Position numbers and translations under genes: made by a program. Below are positions 8,800 to 17,593 of a DNA stretch of 64,000 nt, piece by piece. Every line of letters begins with the position of its first letter. Position 1 is the stretch's first letter. Source of the DNA: Flavobacteriaceae bacterium S0862 (GTDB taxonomy: Bacteria > Bacteroidota > Bacteroidia > Flavobacteriales > Flavobacteriaceae); assembly GCA_023015825.1 (NCBI GenBank), contig JALKAW010000003.1, positions 124,001-188,000 of the forward strand. The letters run 5' to 3'. The notes beneath the pieces are model-generated. The model did no database searches. It was not told where the DNA came from and worked only from the letters and a program-made list of their open reading frames with translations.

Positions 8800-9405
8800 T
8801 TATAAGGACCACGCTTTTCCACCAGTAGCATCTTCAAGTGAAATACAACCTTCTTGTTCACCTGGAACAGGGTCATAAGCTAAGACATTTTCACCTATTT
8901 GTTGACTGGTTTTGTATGCCCAAATAGTCGAACCTCTTAAATCCACAAGCGCCTTATATATGATGACATCTTGATTGTCTTCATCGGTTTCTTCATTATA
9001 TATTTTTTGTTGAGCTTTAGTAGATTTTAAATATTTTGCCAAAAGCGCATCGTAATCTTCAATTTTTAGTTTAGAAGGGTCCGCATCTAAAACGTTTAAT
9101 GCTTTTATGATTGCTTGAATTCCCTTTTTGTATTTCGCTTTACGTTCGTCATTATATACTTTATGCGCATAAAGATCTAAAAACTCAGGAATATTTGCAT
9201 CGAGAGCTCCAGGTGAAGTTTCTGTAACAGGCAGAATTAGATCTACAAGATTTGTGATTACCGTACCTTCTTTTTGAGTTAAGAATACGGGGTTCCAAAT
9301 TAAAGGTTCTGTTTTACAGCTTTGTAATAGGCTTAATATGCTTGGAGTTGCAATAGCATATCCTAAAGACAACCCCATTCCTTTTAACGCATCTCTTCTT
9401 TTCAT
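8800..9405 (-). CDS. Gluconate 2-dehydrogenase subunit 3 family protein
   Basis: 201-aa small subunit with a Tat-like leader (MKRRDALKGMGLSLGYAIATP) and a helical body typical of subunit 3 of membrane-bound FAD sugar dehydrogenases, for example LTQKEGTVITNLVDLILP followed by the TETSPGALDANIPEFLD segment. This subunit is thought to carry the signal-less flavoprotein subunit through the Tat pathway by hitchhiking. Its stop is nine bases from the DUF1080 gene and it starts one base after the GMC gene, so the two form a heterodimer. The usual cytochrome c subunit is not encoded here. Confidence 0.83.
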   Translation of the reverse strand: MKRRDALKGMGLSLGYAIATPSILSLLQSCKTEPLIWNPVFLTQKEGTVITNLVDLILPVTETSPGALDANIPEFLDLYAHKVYNDERKAKYKKGIQAIIKALNVLDADPSKLKIEDYDALLAKYLKSTKAQQKIYNEETDEDNQDVIIYKALVDLRGSTIWAYKTSQQIGENVLAYDPVPGEQEGCISLEDATGGKAWSL

Positions 9406-9406
9406 T

Positions 9407-11116
9407 TTAGTTAGTTTTGAAGTGCCTCACAGCATGATTTGCTGCTCTAGCTGTTAAAGCCATATAGGTTAGTGATGGATTTTGACATCCAGATGATGTC
9501 ATGCAAGCACCATCCGTGACATATACATTTGGCACAGTATGTATTTGATTGTTTTCGTTTAATACAGATGTGTTTTTATCTCTTCCCATACGAGCAGTGC
9601 CCATTTCGTGAATACCAATTCCTGGAGCAGCTCTGTTGTCAAACGTATTTACATCTTTAAAACCGGCTTTTTTAAGCATTTCGGCTGCTTGTTCTTTCAT
9701 ATCTTCTCTCATTTTTAATTCGTTTTCTTTCCATTCAGCATCAAATGTTACTGTAGGTAATCCCCATTCATCTAGCTTTTCATAATCAAGAGTCATCTTA
9801 TTATCATGGTTTGGTAAACACTCTCCAAAGCCTCCTAAGCCCATTCTCCAACCTCCAGGTTCTAGTATTTTTTCTTTAAATTCAGCACCATAAGCAAGCT
9901 CAGCAATATGTTCAGAAATATCGCCTCGTCCAGCACCCCCTTGATAACCATAGCCTCTTAAAAATTCTTTCTTCTCAGTGCTTAAATCCCCTAAATTTCT
10001 AAATCGCGGAATATATATTCCATTTGGACGTCTGCCTTTATAATATTTATCTTTAAAACCATCTATTTTTCCTGATGCTCCAGCACCAAGATGATGGTCC
10101 ATAATATTATGCCCTAGTTCACCAGAATCATTTCCTAATCCATTTGGAAATCTTTCAGATTTTGATTGCATTAAAATGGAAGCTGAAGCGATTGCCGATG
10201 CACAACAAAAAATTATCTTGGACTTAAACACTAAGTTTTCTTTTGTTACTGTATCAATAACTCTTACGCCAGTTGCCTTCTTTAAATTATCATCATAAAT
10301 TATCTCGTGTACAATTGAATTGGGTCTTAAAGTCATATTTCCTGTAAGCTCTGCAGCAGGTAAAGTACTTGAATTACTGCTGAAATAAGCCCCAAAAGGA
10401 CAACCTCTCATACATCTATTTCGGTATTGGCATTTACTTCGGCCTTCATGAATTTTGTCTCCTGTAATATGAGCAACACGTCCTATAGTTAATAAGCGAT
10501 TATTATAATTTTGAGAAAGATTTTCTTTTAAATGTTCTTCAACACAATTAAGTTCCATTGGTGGTGAAAACTCACTGTCAGGCAATTGAGATAATCCTAA
10601 TTTTTCGCCACTAACACCAATAAATTTCTCTACATGGCTATACCAAGGAGCGATATCTTTATAACGGATTGGCCAATCAACACCATGACCATCTTTTTTG
10701 TTTGCTTCAAAATCCAAATCGCTTAAACGATAACTTTGTCTGCCCCACATTAATGAGCGACCACCAACATGATACCCTCTCATCCAATCGAACCGTTTTG
10801 TCTCATTATATGGGTGTTTTAAATCATTAACAAAAAAATGCCTATTTGCCTCGGATGTGGTATATCCAGTGCGACTTTGTTTTAATTGCGTTTTTTTGTC
10901 TTCTAATGAAGTGGTTCCCCTAAGTTCCATGTCCCAAGGATCCAAATTCATTGTAGGATAGTCTGTAATATGTCTTACCATTGGACCGCGTTCAAGTACT
11001 AAGGTCTTAAGACCATTTTCACATAGCTCTTTTGCAGCCCATCCACCGGAAATACCTGTGCCTATAACAATGGCGTCATATTCTTCCTGCAAAGGAGATA
11101 AGTTATTTTTATTCAT
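9407..11116 (-). CDS. GMC family FAD-dependent sugar dehydrogenase, large subunit
   Basis: 569-aa glucose-methanol-choline oxidoreductase. The FAD motif is AIVIGTGISGGWAAKEL (about residues 15-31), HVGGRSLMWGRQSYR follows near 117, and the C-terminal catalytic region has HEMGTARMG and GCQNPSLTYMAL. The Cys-rich stretch CQYRNRCMRGC (about 229-239) resembles the iron-sulfur binding segment of FAD glucose and glucoside dehydrogenases. There is no signal peptide of its own, fitting co-export with the subunit 3 protein. With DUF1080 and Gfo/Idh partners the most likely activity is 3-oxidation of sugars or glycosides. First gene of the minus-strand operon, divergent from 11243. Confidence 0.83.
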   Translation of the reverse strand: MNKNNLSPLQEEYDAIVIGTGISGGWAAKELCENGLKTLVLERGPMVRHITDYPTMNLDPWDMELRGTTSLEDKKTQLKQSRTGYTTSEANRHFFVNDLKHPYNETKRFDWMRGYHVGGRSLMWGRQSYRLSDLDFEANKKDGHGVDWPIRYKDIAPWYSHVEKFIGVSGEKLGLSQLPDSEFSPPMELNCVEEHLKENLSQNYNNRLLTIGRVAHITGDKIHEGRSKCQYRNRCMRGCPFGAYFSSNSSTLPAAELTGNMTLRPNSIVHEIIYDDNLKKATGVRVIDTVTKENLVFKSKIIFCCASAIASASILMQSKSERFPNGLGNDSGELGHNIMDHHLGAGASGKIDGFKDKYYKGRRPNGIYIPRFRNLGDLSTEKKEFLRGYGYQGGAGRGDISEHIAELAYGAEFKEKILEPGGWRMGLGGFGECLPNHDNKMTLDYEKLDEWGLPTVTFDAEWKENELKMREDMKEQAAEMLKKAGFKDVNTFDNRAAPGIGIHEMGTARMGRDKNTSVLNENNQIHTVPNVYVTDGACMTSSGCQNPSLTYMALTARAANHAVRHFKTN

Positions 11117-11242
11117 TCAAGAGTATTTTTGAAAGCGTTGGTTCGAAAATAATTTTTTACATTGCCTACTAAAGTAATTATCTTATCTGTAATTTTTAAA
11201 ATAAATACAATAAAATTTCTCAGTATTCCTTAGTTTTAGCAT

Positions 11243-12229
11243 ATGAAAATTCAAAAAAAATCTCAAAACTTTGCATTTTTATTAATGTTGCTTTTCGTTG
11301 CATTCGTATCATGTAAATCCAATGAAGAAAAAGAAGAAACACCTTTAATTGAAAGTCAAATGTATACAAATGATTCTCAATTTTTTAAGCTATCATTAGC
11401 GCAATGGTCAATGCATAGAATGATTATGGATAAATCTGTAAGTCCATATGATTTTGCAAAAAAGGCAAAAGCATGGGGTTTTGAAGGTGTGGAGTATGTG
11501 AATGGATTATTCGCAGATGAACTATCAAAATTTGATAATGAAGAAGAAGGAATGAAGGCATTGGTCTCTCGATTAAAAAAAGAAAGTGAAGCTGCTGGAG
11601 TAGAAAACGTATTAATTATGGTTGACGGTGAAGGGCATCTAGCCTCACCTGATAAAGCGGTTAGGAATCAAGCTGTTGAAAATCATAAGAAATGGGTAGA
11701 TGCTGCTGCCAAATTAGGGTGTCATGCGATTAGAGTAAATACTAGCGGAACGAATGATCCTGAATTATACTTAGCTTCAGCACAGGATGGACTCAGAAAA
11801 TTGGCACACTATGCTGCGGAAAAAAATATAAACGTCATAGTTGAAAACCATGGAGGATTATCGTCTGATGCGCCAAAATTGGTAGAGGTAATAAATGCTG
11901 TTAATTTACCAAATTGTGGAACTTTGCCAGATTTTGGTAATTGGTGCATAACCTATGGCGATAATGGCTGCGATGTTGTTTATCCAGATATGTATGATGG
12001 TCTTGAAAGACTAATGACGGTAGCAAAAGCTGTAAGTGCCAAATCTCATGATTTTGATGAGAAAGGGAATGAAACTCAAAAAGACTATGTTAGAATGCTA
12101 CAAATAGTTAAAGACGCTGGGTATTCTGGTTACATTGGTGTCGAGTATGAAGGAGGTGTTTTGAGTGAGGAAGATGGTATTATTGCTACAAGAAATCTTC
12201 TAATAAATGCTGCTAAAAAGTTAAACTAA
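11243..12229 (+). CDS. Sugar phosphate isomerase/epimerase-like lipoprotein
   Basis: 328 aa. A lipoprotein signal ends at FVAFVSCKSNEEKEE (Cys near residue 24), followed by a xylose isomerase-like TIM barrel beginning FKLSLAQWSMHRM. The predicted metal ligands are the Glu in VIVENHGGLSS, the Asp in LPDFGNW, the His in KSHDFD and the final Glu in GYIGVEYEGG. Anchored at the envelope, it probably acts on the same keto-sugar as the divergent operon. It is first in a plus-strand operon with a permease 12 bases downstream. It is distinct in sequence from the two other barrels of the locus, so the three are unlikely to be redundant. Confidence 0.8.
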   Translation: MKIQKKSQNFAFLLMLLFVAFVSCKSNEEKEETPLIESQMYTNDSQFFKLSLAQWSMHRMIMDKSVSPYDFAKKAKAWGFEGVEYVNGLFADELSKFDNEEEGMKALVSRLKKESEAAGVENVLIMVDGEGHLASPDKAVRNQAVENHKKWVDAAAKLGCHAIRVNTSGTNDPELYLASAQDGLRKLAHYAAEKNINVIVENHGGLSSDAPKLVEVINAVNLPNCGTLPDFGNWCITYGDNGCDVVYPDMYDGLERLMTVAKAVSAKSHDFDEKGNETQKDYVRMLQIVKDAGYSGYIGVEYEGGVLSEEDGIIATRNLLINAAKKLN

Positions 12230-12241
12230 CTAGAAATAATA

Positions 12242-13471
12242 ATGAAAACAAAAACACAAGTTCAATTATCAATAATGATGTTCCTAGAATTCTTTATTTG
12301 GGGAGGATGGTTTGTTACATTGGGCGCTTTTTTGGGTAATAATTTAAACGCTACTGGTGCAGAAACAGCTATGGCATATTCCACGCAATCTTGGGGTGCA
12401 ATTATCGCTCCTTTTATTATTGGTCTTGTTGCAGATAAATATTTTAACGCTGAGCGTATTTTAGGAGTGCTTCATATTGTTGGTGCTATATTAATGTATC
12501 AAATGTCTCAAATTACTGAGTTTAGTATGTTTTACCCTTATGTTTTAGGATATATGATTGCGTATATGCCAACTTTAGCATTGGTTAATTCAGTCTCTTT
12601 TAATCAAATGGATGATCCTTCAAAACAGTTCCCTTATGTTCGTGTATTTGGTACTATCGGCTGGATACTTGCAGGCTTACTTATAAGCTTTGCATTTAAA
12701 TGGGATTCAATTGATAACATAGGACAAGGCATGTTGTCTAATACGTTTACCATGGTGGCGATTGCATCTGCAATTCTTGGGCTATTTAGTTTCACACTTC
12801 CTAAAACACCCCCAAGTGTTAATAAGGATGATAAAGTTAAACTTTCTGATATTCTGGGTTTAGATGCTTTAAAGTTATTAAAGGACAGAAACTTTTTAGT
12901 ATTCTTTATTTCGTCTGTGCTTATTTGTATTCCATTAGCATTCTATTACCAAAATATCAGTCCGTTTTTAACAGAATATAAAGTCGAGAATTCTACAGCT
13001 TGGGCTTCGTTAGGTCAAATTTCTGAAGTTGGATTTATGTTGTTGCTACCGTTTTTCTTTAAAAAATATGGTTTTAAAAAGACCATTTTATTTGGAATGC
13101 TTGCATGGGGAATCAGATACTTGCTCTTTGCATATGGCAATGCAGGAGACTTATTTTTTATGCTAGTAATTGGAATTGCGTTACATGGTATTTGCTATGA
13201 TTTCTTCTTTGTGTCTGGACAAATTTATACAGATTCTAAAGCAGGAGAAAAAGTAAAAAGTGCAGCTCAAGGATTGATAACATTGGCCACTTATGGTGTT
13301 GGTATGTTAGTTGGGTTTTGGGTTGCTGGCCAAATAGTTGATAAAAATATAATTACAGATGAGCTGCATAGTTGGCAAGATATCTGGATCTTTCCTGCAA
13401 TATTCGCTGTCGTAGTGTTAATCATTTTTGCTTTATTGTTTAAAGAAGAAATAGTAGAATATAAAGGATAA
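12242..13471 (+). CDS. NupG-like MFS permease
   Basis: 409-aa inner-membrane transporter with about 12 hydrophobic segments. The opening MFLEFFIWGGWFVTLGAFL and the following ATGAETAMAYSTQSWGAIIAPFIIGLVADKY-type region are those of the nucleoside:H+ symporter branch of the major facilitator superfamily. In Bacteroidota members of this branch are often found in sugar catabolic loci, so the cargo here may be a mono- or disaccharide derivative and not a nucleoside. It lies between the lipoprotein isomerase and a cytosolic Gfo/Idh gene, which suggests that it carries the periplasmic product into the cell. Cargo inferred from context only. Confidence 0.8.
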   Translation: MKTKTQVQLSIMMFLEFFIWGGWFVTLGAFLGNNLNATGAETAMAYSTQSWGAIIAPFIIGLVADKYFNAERILGVLHIVGAILMYQMSQITEFSMFYPYVLGYMIAYMPTLALVNSVSFNQMDDPSKQFPYVRVFGTIGWILAGLLISFAFKWDSIDNIGQGMLSNTFTMVAIASAILGLFSFTLPKTPPSVNKDDKVKLSDILGLDALKLLKDRNFLVFFISSVLICIPLAFYYQNISPFLTEYKVENSTAWASLGQISEVGFMLLLPFFFKKYGFKKTILFGMLAWGIRYLLFAYGNAGDLFFMLVIGIALHGICYDFFFVSGQIYTDSKAGEKVKSAAQGLITLATYGVGMLVGFWVAGQIVDKNIITDELHSWQDIWIFPAIFAVVVLIIFALLFKEEIVEYKG

Positions 13472-13515
13472 TAAGAAAAAGGATATTAGTGGGTAAAAAT
13501 TAGATTAGGGAGTTT

Positions 13516-14676
13516 ATGATGACAAGAAAATTAAGAATGGGAATGATTGGTGGTGGTATTGGGTCTTTTATAGGAGATGTTCATAGAAAAGCAGCCTCTA
13601 TAGATGGAATGATTGAATTAGTATGTGGAGCCTTTAGTAGTAGTAGAGAAAAATCAATAGAATCAGGAAAAGCATTATCTCTTCCTGAAGATAGATGTTA
13701 TGGAAGTTATGAAGAGATGATTTTGAAGGAGAAAGAATTGCCTAAGGACATTCGTATGGATTTTGTAGCAATAGTAACTCCAAATCACATGCATTTTCCT
13801 CCAGCAAAATTGGCTTTAGAAAACGGGTTTCATGTAGTTTGTGATAAACCAATGACGCTTACTTTAGATGAAGCTATAGAGCTTGAAGCCATAGTAAATA
13901 AAAGTAATCGATTATTTGCACTTACTCATAATTATACAGGACACCCAATGGTAAAACAAGCAAGGGCTATGGTTATAAATGGGGATTTAGGGGACATAAG
14001 AAAAATTCAAGTACAGTATTTACAAGGGTGGTTATCTACACCTATTGAAAAGACAGGACAAAAACAAGCATCTTGGAGAATGGATCCAAAACGTTCTGGA
14101 ATTGGAGGCGCTTTGGGAGATATTGGGACCCATGCAGAAAATTTAGTAGAATATATAACAGGATTACAAATTAAAGAATTAGCTGCTGATTTAGGAAAAT
14201 TTGGTGAGGGTAGAGTTTTAGACGACGATGGAAATTTGTTATTGCGTATGGATAATGGCGCAAAAGGCACAATGTCTTTTTCACAAATTGCTTTAGGCGA
14301 AGAGAATAATCTAGCTATTAAAGTTTATGGTGATAAAGGCAGTTTAGAATGGCATCAAGAAAACCCTAACCAATTAATTTCACGTTGGTTAAACAAGCAA
14401 AAAAAAGTATACACACCAAATGGAAGCAACTTATATCCTGAAGCCATATTAGCTTCAAGAATACCTGCAGGACATCCAGAAGGTTATCTTGAAGCGTTTG
14501 CAAACATTTATAAAAACTTTGCATTGCATTTTATGGCTGTTAGTGAAGGAAAAAACAATGAGAATCCTGATTATCCTACAGTAAATGATGGTTTAAGAGG
14601 GATGAAGTTTATTTATGCATCTGTAGAGAGCGATAAAAATAATGCTGCTTGGACCAAACTTAATAAAAGTTATTAA
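13516..14676 (+). CDS. Gfo/Idh/MocA family oxidoreductase, cytoplasmic
   Basis: 386 aa without a signal peptide. The NAD(P) fold begins at once with LRMGMIGGGIGSFIGDVH; TPNHMHFPPA and the catalytic-lysine motif VVCDKPMTLTLDEA follow near residues 97-120, and the C-terminal domain has GDIGTHAENLVEYI with the usual active-site Asp/His pair. Two in-frame ATG codons lie at 13516 and 13519; either is possible. The stop abuts the next start directly. Working inside the cell after the permease, it could reduce a 3-keto-sugar back to a hexose or oxidise an imported sugar; the family alone does not settle which. Confidence 0.85.
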   Translation: MMTRKLRMGMIGGGIGSFIGDVHRKAASIDGMIELVCGAFSSSREKSIESGKALSLPEDRCYGSYEEMILKEKELPKDIRMDFVAIVTPNHMHFPPAKLALENGFHVVCDKPMTLTLDEAIELEAIVNKSNRLFALTHNYTGHPMVKQARAMVINGDLGDIRKIQVQYLQGWLSTPIEKTGQKQASWRMDPKRSGIGGALGDIGTHAENLVEYITGLQIKELAADLGKFGEGRVLDDDGNLLLRMDNGAKGTMSFSQIALGEENNLAIKVYGDKGSLEWHQENPNQLISRWLNKQKKVYTPNGSNLYPEAILASRIPAGHPEGYLEAFANIYKNFALHFMAVSEGKNNENPDYPTVNDGLRGMKFIYASVESDKNNAAWTKLNKSY

Positions 14677-15729
14677 ATGAAAACAATAAAAGGACCTGGG
14701 ATATTTTTTGCACAATTTATGGATGAGAAACCTCCATATAATTCATTAGACGGCTTGTGTAAATGGGCAAGCGATTTAGGGTATAAAGGAGTTCAAATTC
14801 CAACGACTGATCCAAGACTAATTAATTTAGAAAAAGCAGTAGAAAGTCAAGCGTATTGCGATGAGTTAAAAGGAAAGATAAATAGCTATGGTCTTGAAAT
14901 AACGGAGCTTTCAACTCATATTCAAGGGCAATTAGTAGCAGTACATCCAGCACACGATATTATGTTTGATGCTTTTGCGCCAAAGCAACTTAAAGGAAAT
15001 TACAAAGCTAGAACAGCGTGGGCAGCTCAACAAGTAAAAGATGCTGGGGTAGCTAGTAAAAGATTAGGATTAAAGGCTCATGCTACTTTTTCAGGTTCTT
15101 TGCTTTGGCCAGCAATACATCCTTGGCCACAACAACCCAAAGGTTTAATTGAAATGGGTTTTAAGGAGTTAGCAAAACGATGGCTGCCTATTTTAGATAC
15201 CTTCAAAGACAATGGTGTCGCAGTATGTTACGAAGTACATCCTGTTGAAGACATTCATGATGGAGATACTTTTGAGCGCTTTTTAGCAGCAACTGGCAAT
15301 CATGAAAGCGTTAATATGTTATACGACCCATCACATTTTGTATTGCAACAATTAGACTATATTAAGTACATTGATCATTACCATGATTTTATTAAAGCGT
15401 TTCATGTTAAGGATGCTGAATTCAATCCAACAGGTAAAAAAGGAGCTTTTGGAGGTTATAATAATTGGAAAGATCGTGCAGGACGTTATCGTTCCCCAGG
15501 AGATGGTCAGGTAGATTTTAAAACAATTTTTTCAAAGTTAACTGAATATGGTTGCGATGTTTGGGCCGTTTTAGAGTGGGAGTGTGTTATAAAAAGTCAA
15601 GATCAGGGAGCAAGAGAAGGTGTGTCCTTTATTAATAGTCATATTATTGAAGCAACACAAAAAGTTTTTGATGATTTTGCTGGCACAGATACCAATGACG
15701 AACAACTTAAAAAAATATTAGGTCTATAG
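14677..15729 (+). CDS. Sugar phosphate isomerase/epimerase, cytoplasmic TIM barrel
   Basis: 350-aa protein without a signal peptide. The barrel reads WASDLGYKGVQIPTTDP at the N-terminus and contains CYEVHPVEDIHDG, MLYDPSHFVLQQLDY, AFHVKDAEF and the terminal VLEWEC, which provide the Glu, Asp, His and Glu metal ligands of this fold. It begins on the base after the Gfo/Idh stop, so the two are translated together and probably act in consecutive steps on a sugar. The family name is generic; members include epimerases, isomerases and 3-keto-sugar eliminases. Substrate unknown. Confidence 0.82.
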   Translation: MKTIKGPGIFFAQFMDEKPPYNSLDGLCKWASDLGYKGVQIPTTDPRLINLEKAVESQAYCDELKGKINSYGLEITELSTHIQGQLVAVHPAHDIMFDAFAPKQLKGNYKARTAWAAQQVKDAGVASKRLGLKAHATFSGSLLWPAIHPWPQQPKGLIEMGFKELAKRWLPILDTFKDNGVAVCYEVHPVEDIHDGDTFERFLAATGNHESVNMLYDPSHFVLQQLDYIKYIDHYHDFIKAFHVKDAEFNPTGKKGAFGGYNNWKDRAGRYRSPGDGQVDFKTIFSKLTEYGCDVWAVLEWECVIKSQDQGAREGVSFINSHIIEATQKVFDDFAGTDTNDEQLKKILGL

Positions 15730-15768
15730 ATTATTAATAAGAAATTAAACTAACCAAAAAGAGAAAAA

Positions 15769-16503
15769 ATGAAAAGGTTATTATCAGTATTAATTTTAGC
15801 AATTATTGTTAGTGGATGTAAGGATGTTTCAAAAACATCTGAAGAAAAAATTGTGCAGAAAGAAGTTTTAGAAAAAGTAGATTCAGAATGGACCATTCTT
15901 TTTGATGGATCAAATTTTAATAATTGGAAAGGGTATTTAAAGGAAGACATGCATTCAGAATGGACTATTGAAGATGGAGCGATGCTGTTTACTCCTGGAG
16001 AACAAGGAGGTAAAAACATTATTACTAAAGATAAGTATACCGATTTTGTATTATCTATTGAATGGAAAATATCTGAAGGTGGTAATTCAGGAATTTTTTG
16101 GAGTGTTTATGAAGACGAAAATTTTCCAGAAGCCTATCAAACAGGTCCAGAAATACAAGTACTAGATAATTTAAAACACCCTGATTCGTTTGTAGCTGAA
16201 GGCACACATAAAGCAGGTTCACTATATGATATGATTGCTTGTCCTAATGAAGTTATTAATCCTGCTGGCGAATGGAATTTATGTGTTTTGGAAATAAACC
16301 ACAAAACAAATATTGGAAAAGTAACTATGAATGGTACTGAAGTCATGACTTTTCCTGTGCATGGTGAAACCTGGAACGAAATGGTCGCTAATTCAAAGTT
16401 TAAAAATTGGGAAGGATTTGGTAAATATCAAACTGGGCATATAGGACTACAAGATCATGGAGACAAAGTTTGGTATAGAAATATTAAAATAAAAGAGCTA
16501 TAG
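15769..16503 (+). CDS. DUF1080 (3-keto-disaccharide hydrolase family) lipoprotein
   Basis: 244 aa with a lipoprotein signal (ILAIIVSGCKDVSK, Cys near residue 17) and a DUF1080 domain: WTILFDGSNFNNWKGY, GGNSGIFWSVYED, TGPEIQVLDN and the closing GHIGLQDHGDKVWYRNIKI, all standard family landmarks. It ends the plus-strand sugar operon. The three DUF1080 proteins of this window (also at 7975 and 63116) differ clearly; this one and the 63116 protein belong to the same compact subtype, whereas the 7975 protein is longer. Probable periplasmic hydrolase or lyase of a 3-keto-glycoside. Confidence 0.83.
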   Translation: MKRLLSVLILAIIVSGCKDVSKTSEEKIVQKEVLEKVDSEWTILFDGSNFNNWKGYLKEDMHSEWTIEDGAMLFTPGEQGGKNIITKDKYTDFVLSIEWKISEGGNSGIFWSVYEDENFPEAYQTGPEIQVLDNLKHPDSFVAEGTHKAGSLYDMIACPNEVINPAGEWNLCVLEINHKTNIGKVTMNGTEVMTFPVHGETWNEMVANSKFKNWEGFGKYQTGHIGLQDHGDKVWYRNIKIKEL

Positions 16504-16597
16504 GCGCTAGTTTAATTTGAAGATTATATGAATAACAAACCAGAATTGTTTCAGTTTTTGGTGTTACTAATTCATTTTTGCTATTTGACTTTTTCTC

Positions 16598-16620
16598 AAA
16601 AAACGGCTAACTTCGTTTAA
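16598..16620 (+). repeat. 23-bp dispersed repeat, copy 1
   Basis: The block AAAAAACGGCTAACTTCG plus TTTAA occurs here and, in inverted orientation with one mismatch, at 49631-49653. The copy lies 60 bases upstream of a DUF6090 gene. No coding function is seen. It may be a fragment of a family-wide repeat. Confidence 0.6.
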
Positions 16621-16680
16621 CAGCTGATATAAACAAATGTAACAGTTCATATAAAATCATTGGTGGTCATTATCTAGCTT

Positions 16681-17367
16681 ATGAAGAAAATCCTAAAAAC
16701 TTTAAAGAACAAATGGGTTGAATATCTATTAGAGATATTGGTTATTGTTATAGGTATTTTGATTGCATTCACTCTTAATAATTGGAATGAGGCAAAAAAA
16801 GAAAGGCTTGAAGAGATCCAGGCAATTACTGAGTTGAGAGAATCCTTGAAATATGACCTTGAGCAAAACAATTTAAGAAGTATCCCTCTATTGCGCAACG
16901 ACATTGATTTGTGTCAAAGAATTCTGGATAATATCGAGGAAGGTTTACATCATAATGATTCAATTGACTATATATTTCTATCAAGATATACCTCTTTCAA
17001 TCCAAAATATATTGCCTACAAGTCATTAGAAAACAAGGGAATTGATTTAGTCAGAAATGACAGACTTAAGAATGCAATAGTAGAAATTTATGATTATGAA
17101 TATCCATTACTTAAAAACAGAATAGAACAAAACGACTTTGCCCGACTCAATGGTTTTATCAGACCTTTTCTTCGTAAACATTTTTACGTAAGTGAGCAGA
17201 ACAAATTGGAGCCCATTGATATGGTTTCTTTGTATAGAAATCATGAATTCAAACAACTTGTTTTCTTTATTGAACGAACTAGAAATAATAGGCTCAGACA
17301 AAGATTACGTTTGATCTCAAAAGTTGAGAAAGTTATTAACCAAATTAATCAGGAGTTTGGTGAATAA
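16681..17367 (+). CDS. DUF6090 family membrane protein
   Basis: 228 aa. The N-terminus is a basic stretch followed by the highly conserved single membrane helix EYLLEILVIVIGILIAFTLNNW (shown in part: IVIGILIAFTLNNWNE), then a long helical region to the C-terminus. This is the diagnostic layout of DUF6090, a family frequent and multiply copied in Flavobacteriaceae with no known function. Two relatives occur at 58478 and 60949; this copy is the most divergent, lacking the MIKFFRxIRKDL start. It stands alone between the ends of the sugar and leu operons and is flanked by repeats, which suggests acquisition as a separate unit. Confidence 0.8.
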   Translation: MKKILKTLKNKWVEYLLEILVIVIGILIAFTLNNWNEAKKERLEEIQAITELRESLKYDLEQNNLRSIPLLRNDIDLCQRILDNIEEGLHHNDSIDYIFLSRYTSFNPKYIAYKSLENKGIDLVRNDRLKNAIVEIYDYEYPLLKNRIEQNDFARLNGFIRPFLRKHFYVSEQNKLEPIDMVSLYRNHEFKQLVFFIERTRNNRLRQRLRLISKVEKVINQINQEFGE

Positions 17368-17389
17368 TTATCCGGAATGGCTTGATTAA

Positions 17390-17450
17390 TTAGAAGCAAT
17401 AAACGACTAACAATAATGTGTATAATTCATAGCTTCGTTATTGCTTCTAA
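17390..17450. repeat. Long imperfect inverted repeat downstream of DUF6090 gene
   Basis: TTAGAAGCAATAAACGA (17390-17406) pairs with TCGTTATTGCTTCTAA (17435-17450) with one bulged A, and three further bases (CTA/TAG) can extend the stem. The 28-nt inner part contains TGTATAATTC. There is no good T-tract on either side, so it is not an ordinary terminator. It could be a recombination site or a folded RNA; neither can be shown here. Confidence 0.65.
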
Positions 17451-17522
17451 GAATATTTACTACTTTTAATCTTTTACGATTTCTTAAAAGGTAACCTTAA
17501 ACGAAACTCAAAAATTTAAACC

Positions 17523-17548
17523 AAAAAAAACGCACTCCTAAGAGTGCG
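17523..17548 (-). terminator. leu operon terminator
   Basis: CGCACTC (17531-17537), loop CTAA, GAGTGCG (17542-17548): a perfect 7-bp GC-rich stem, followed on the minus strand by eight T (the A-run at 17523-17530). It ends transcription coming from leuB. The dispersed 34-bp repeat lies between the stop codon and the hairpin. Confidence 0.85.
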
Positions 17549-17551
17549 CTC

Positions 17552-17585
17552 TAAATCCATCAACTTTAATTTCGATTAACCATCA
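17552..17585. repeat. 34-bp dispersed repeat, copy 2
   Basis: Same sequence as 5415-5448 with two substitutions, next to a hairpin with the same CTAA loop. It lies directly after the leuB stop codon on the minus strand. One plus-strand frame is open through both copies and ends at a TAA in the same place. Confidence 0.75.
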
Positions 17586-17593
17586 TTTTACTA

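Noticed and set aside
17390-17450. Integron attC site next to the DUF6090 gene
   Set aside because: The folded shape is reminiscent, but the R'' and R' core motifs (RYYYAAC and GTTRRRY) do not fit and no integrase or further cassette is in the window.
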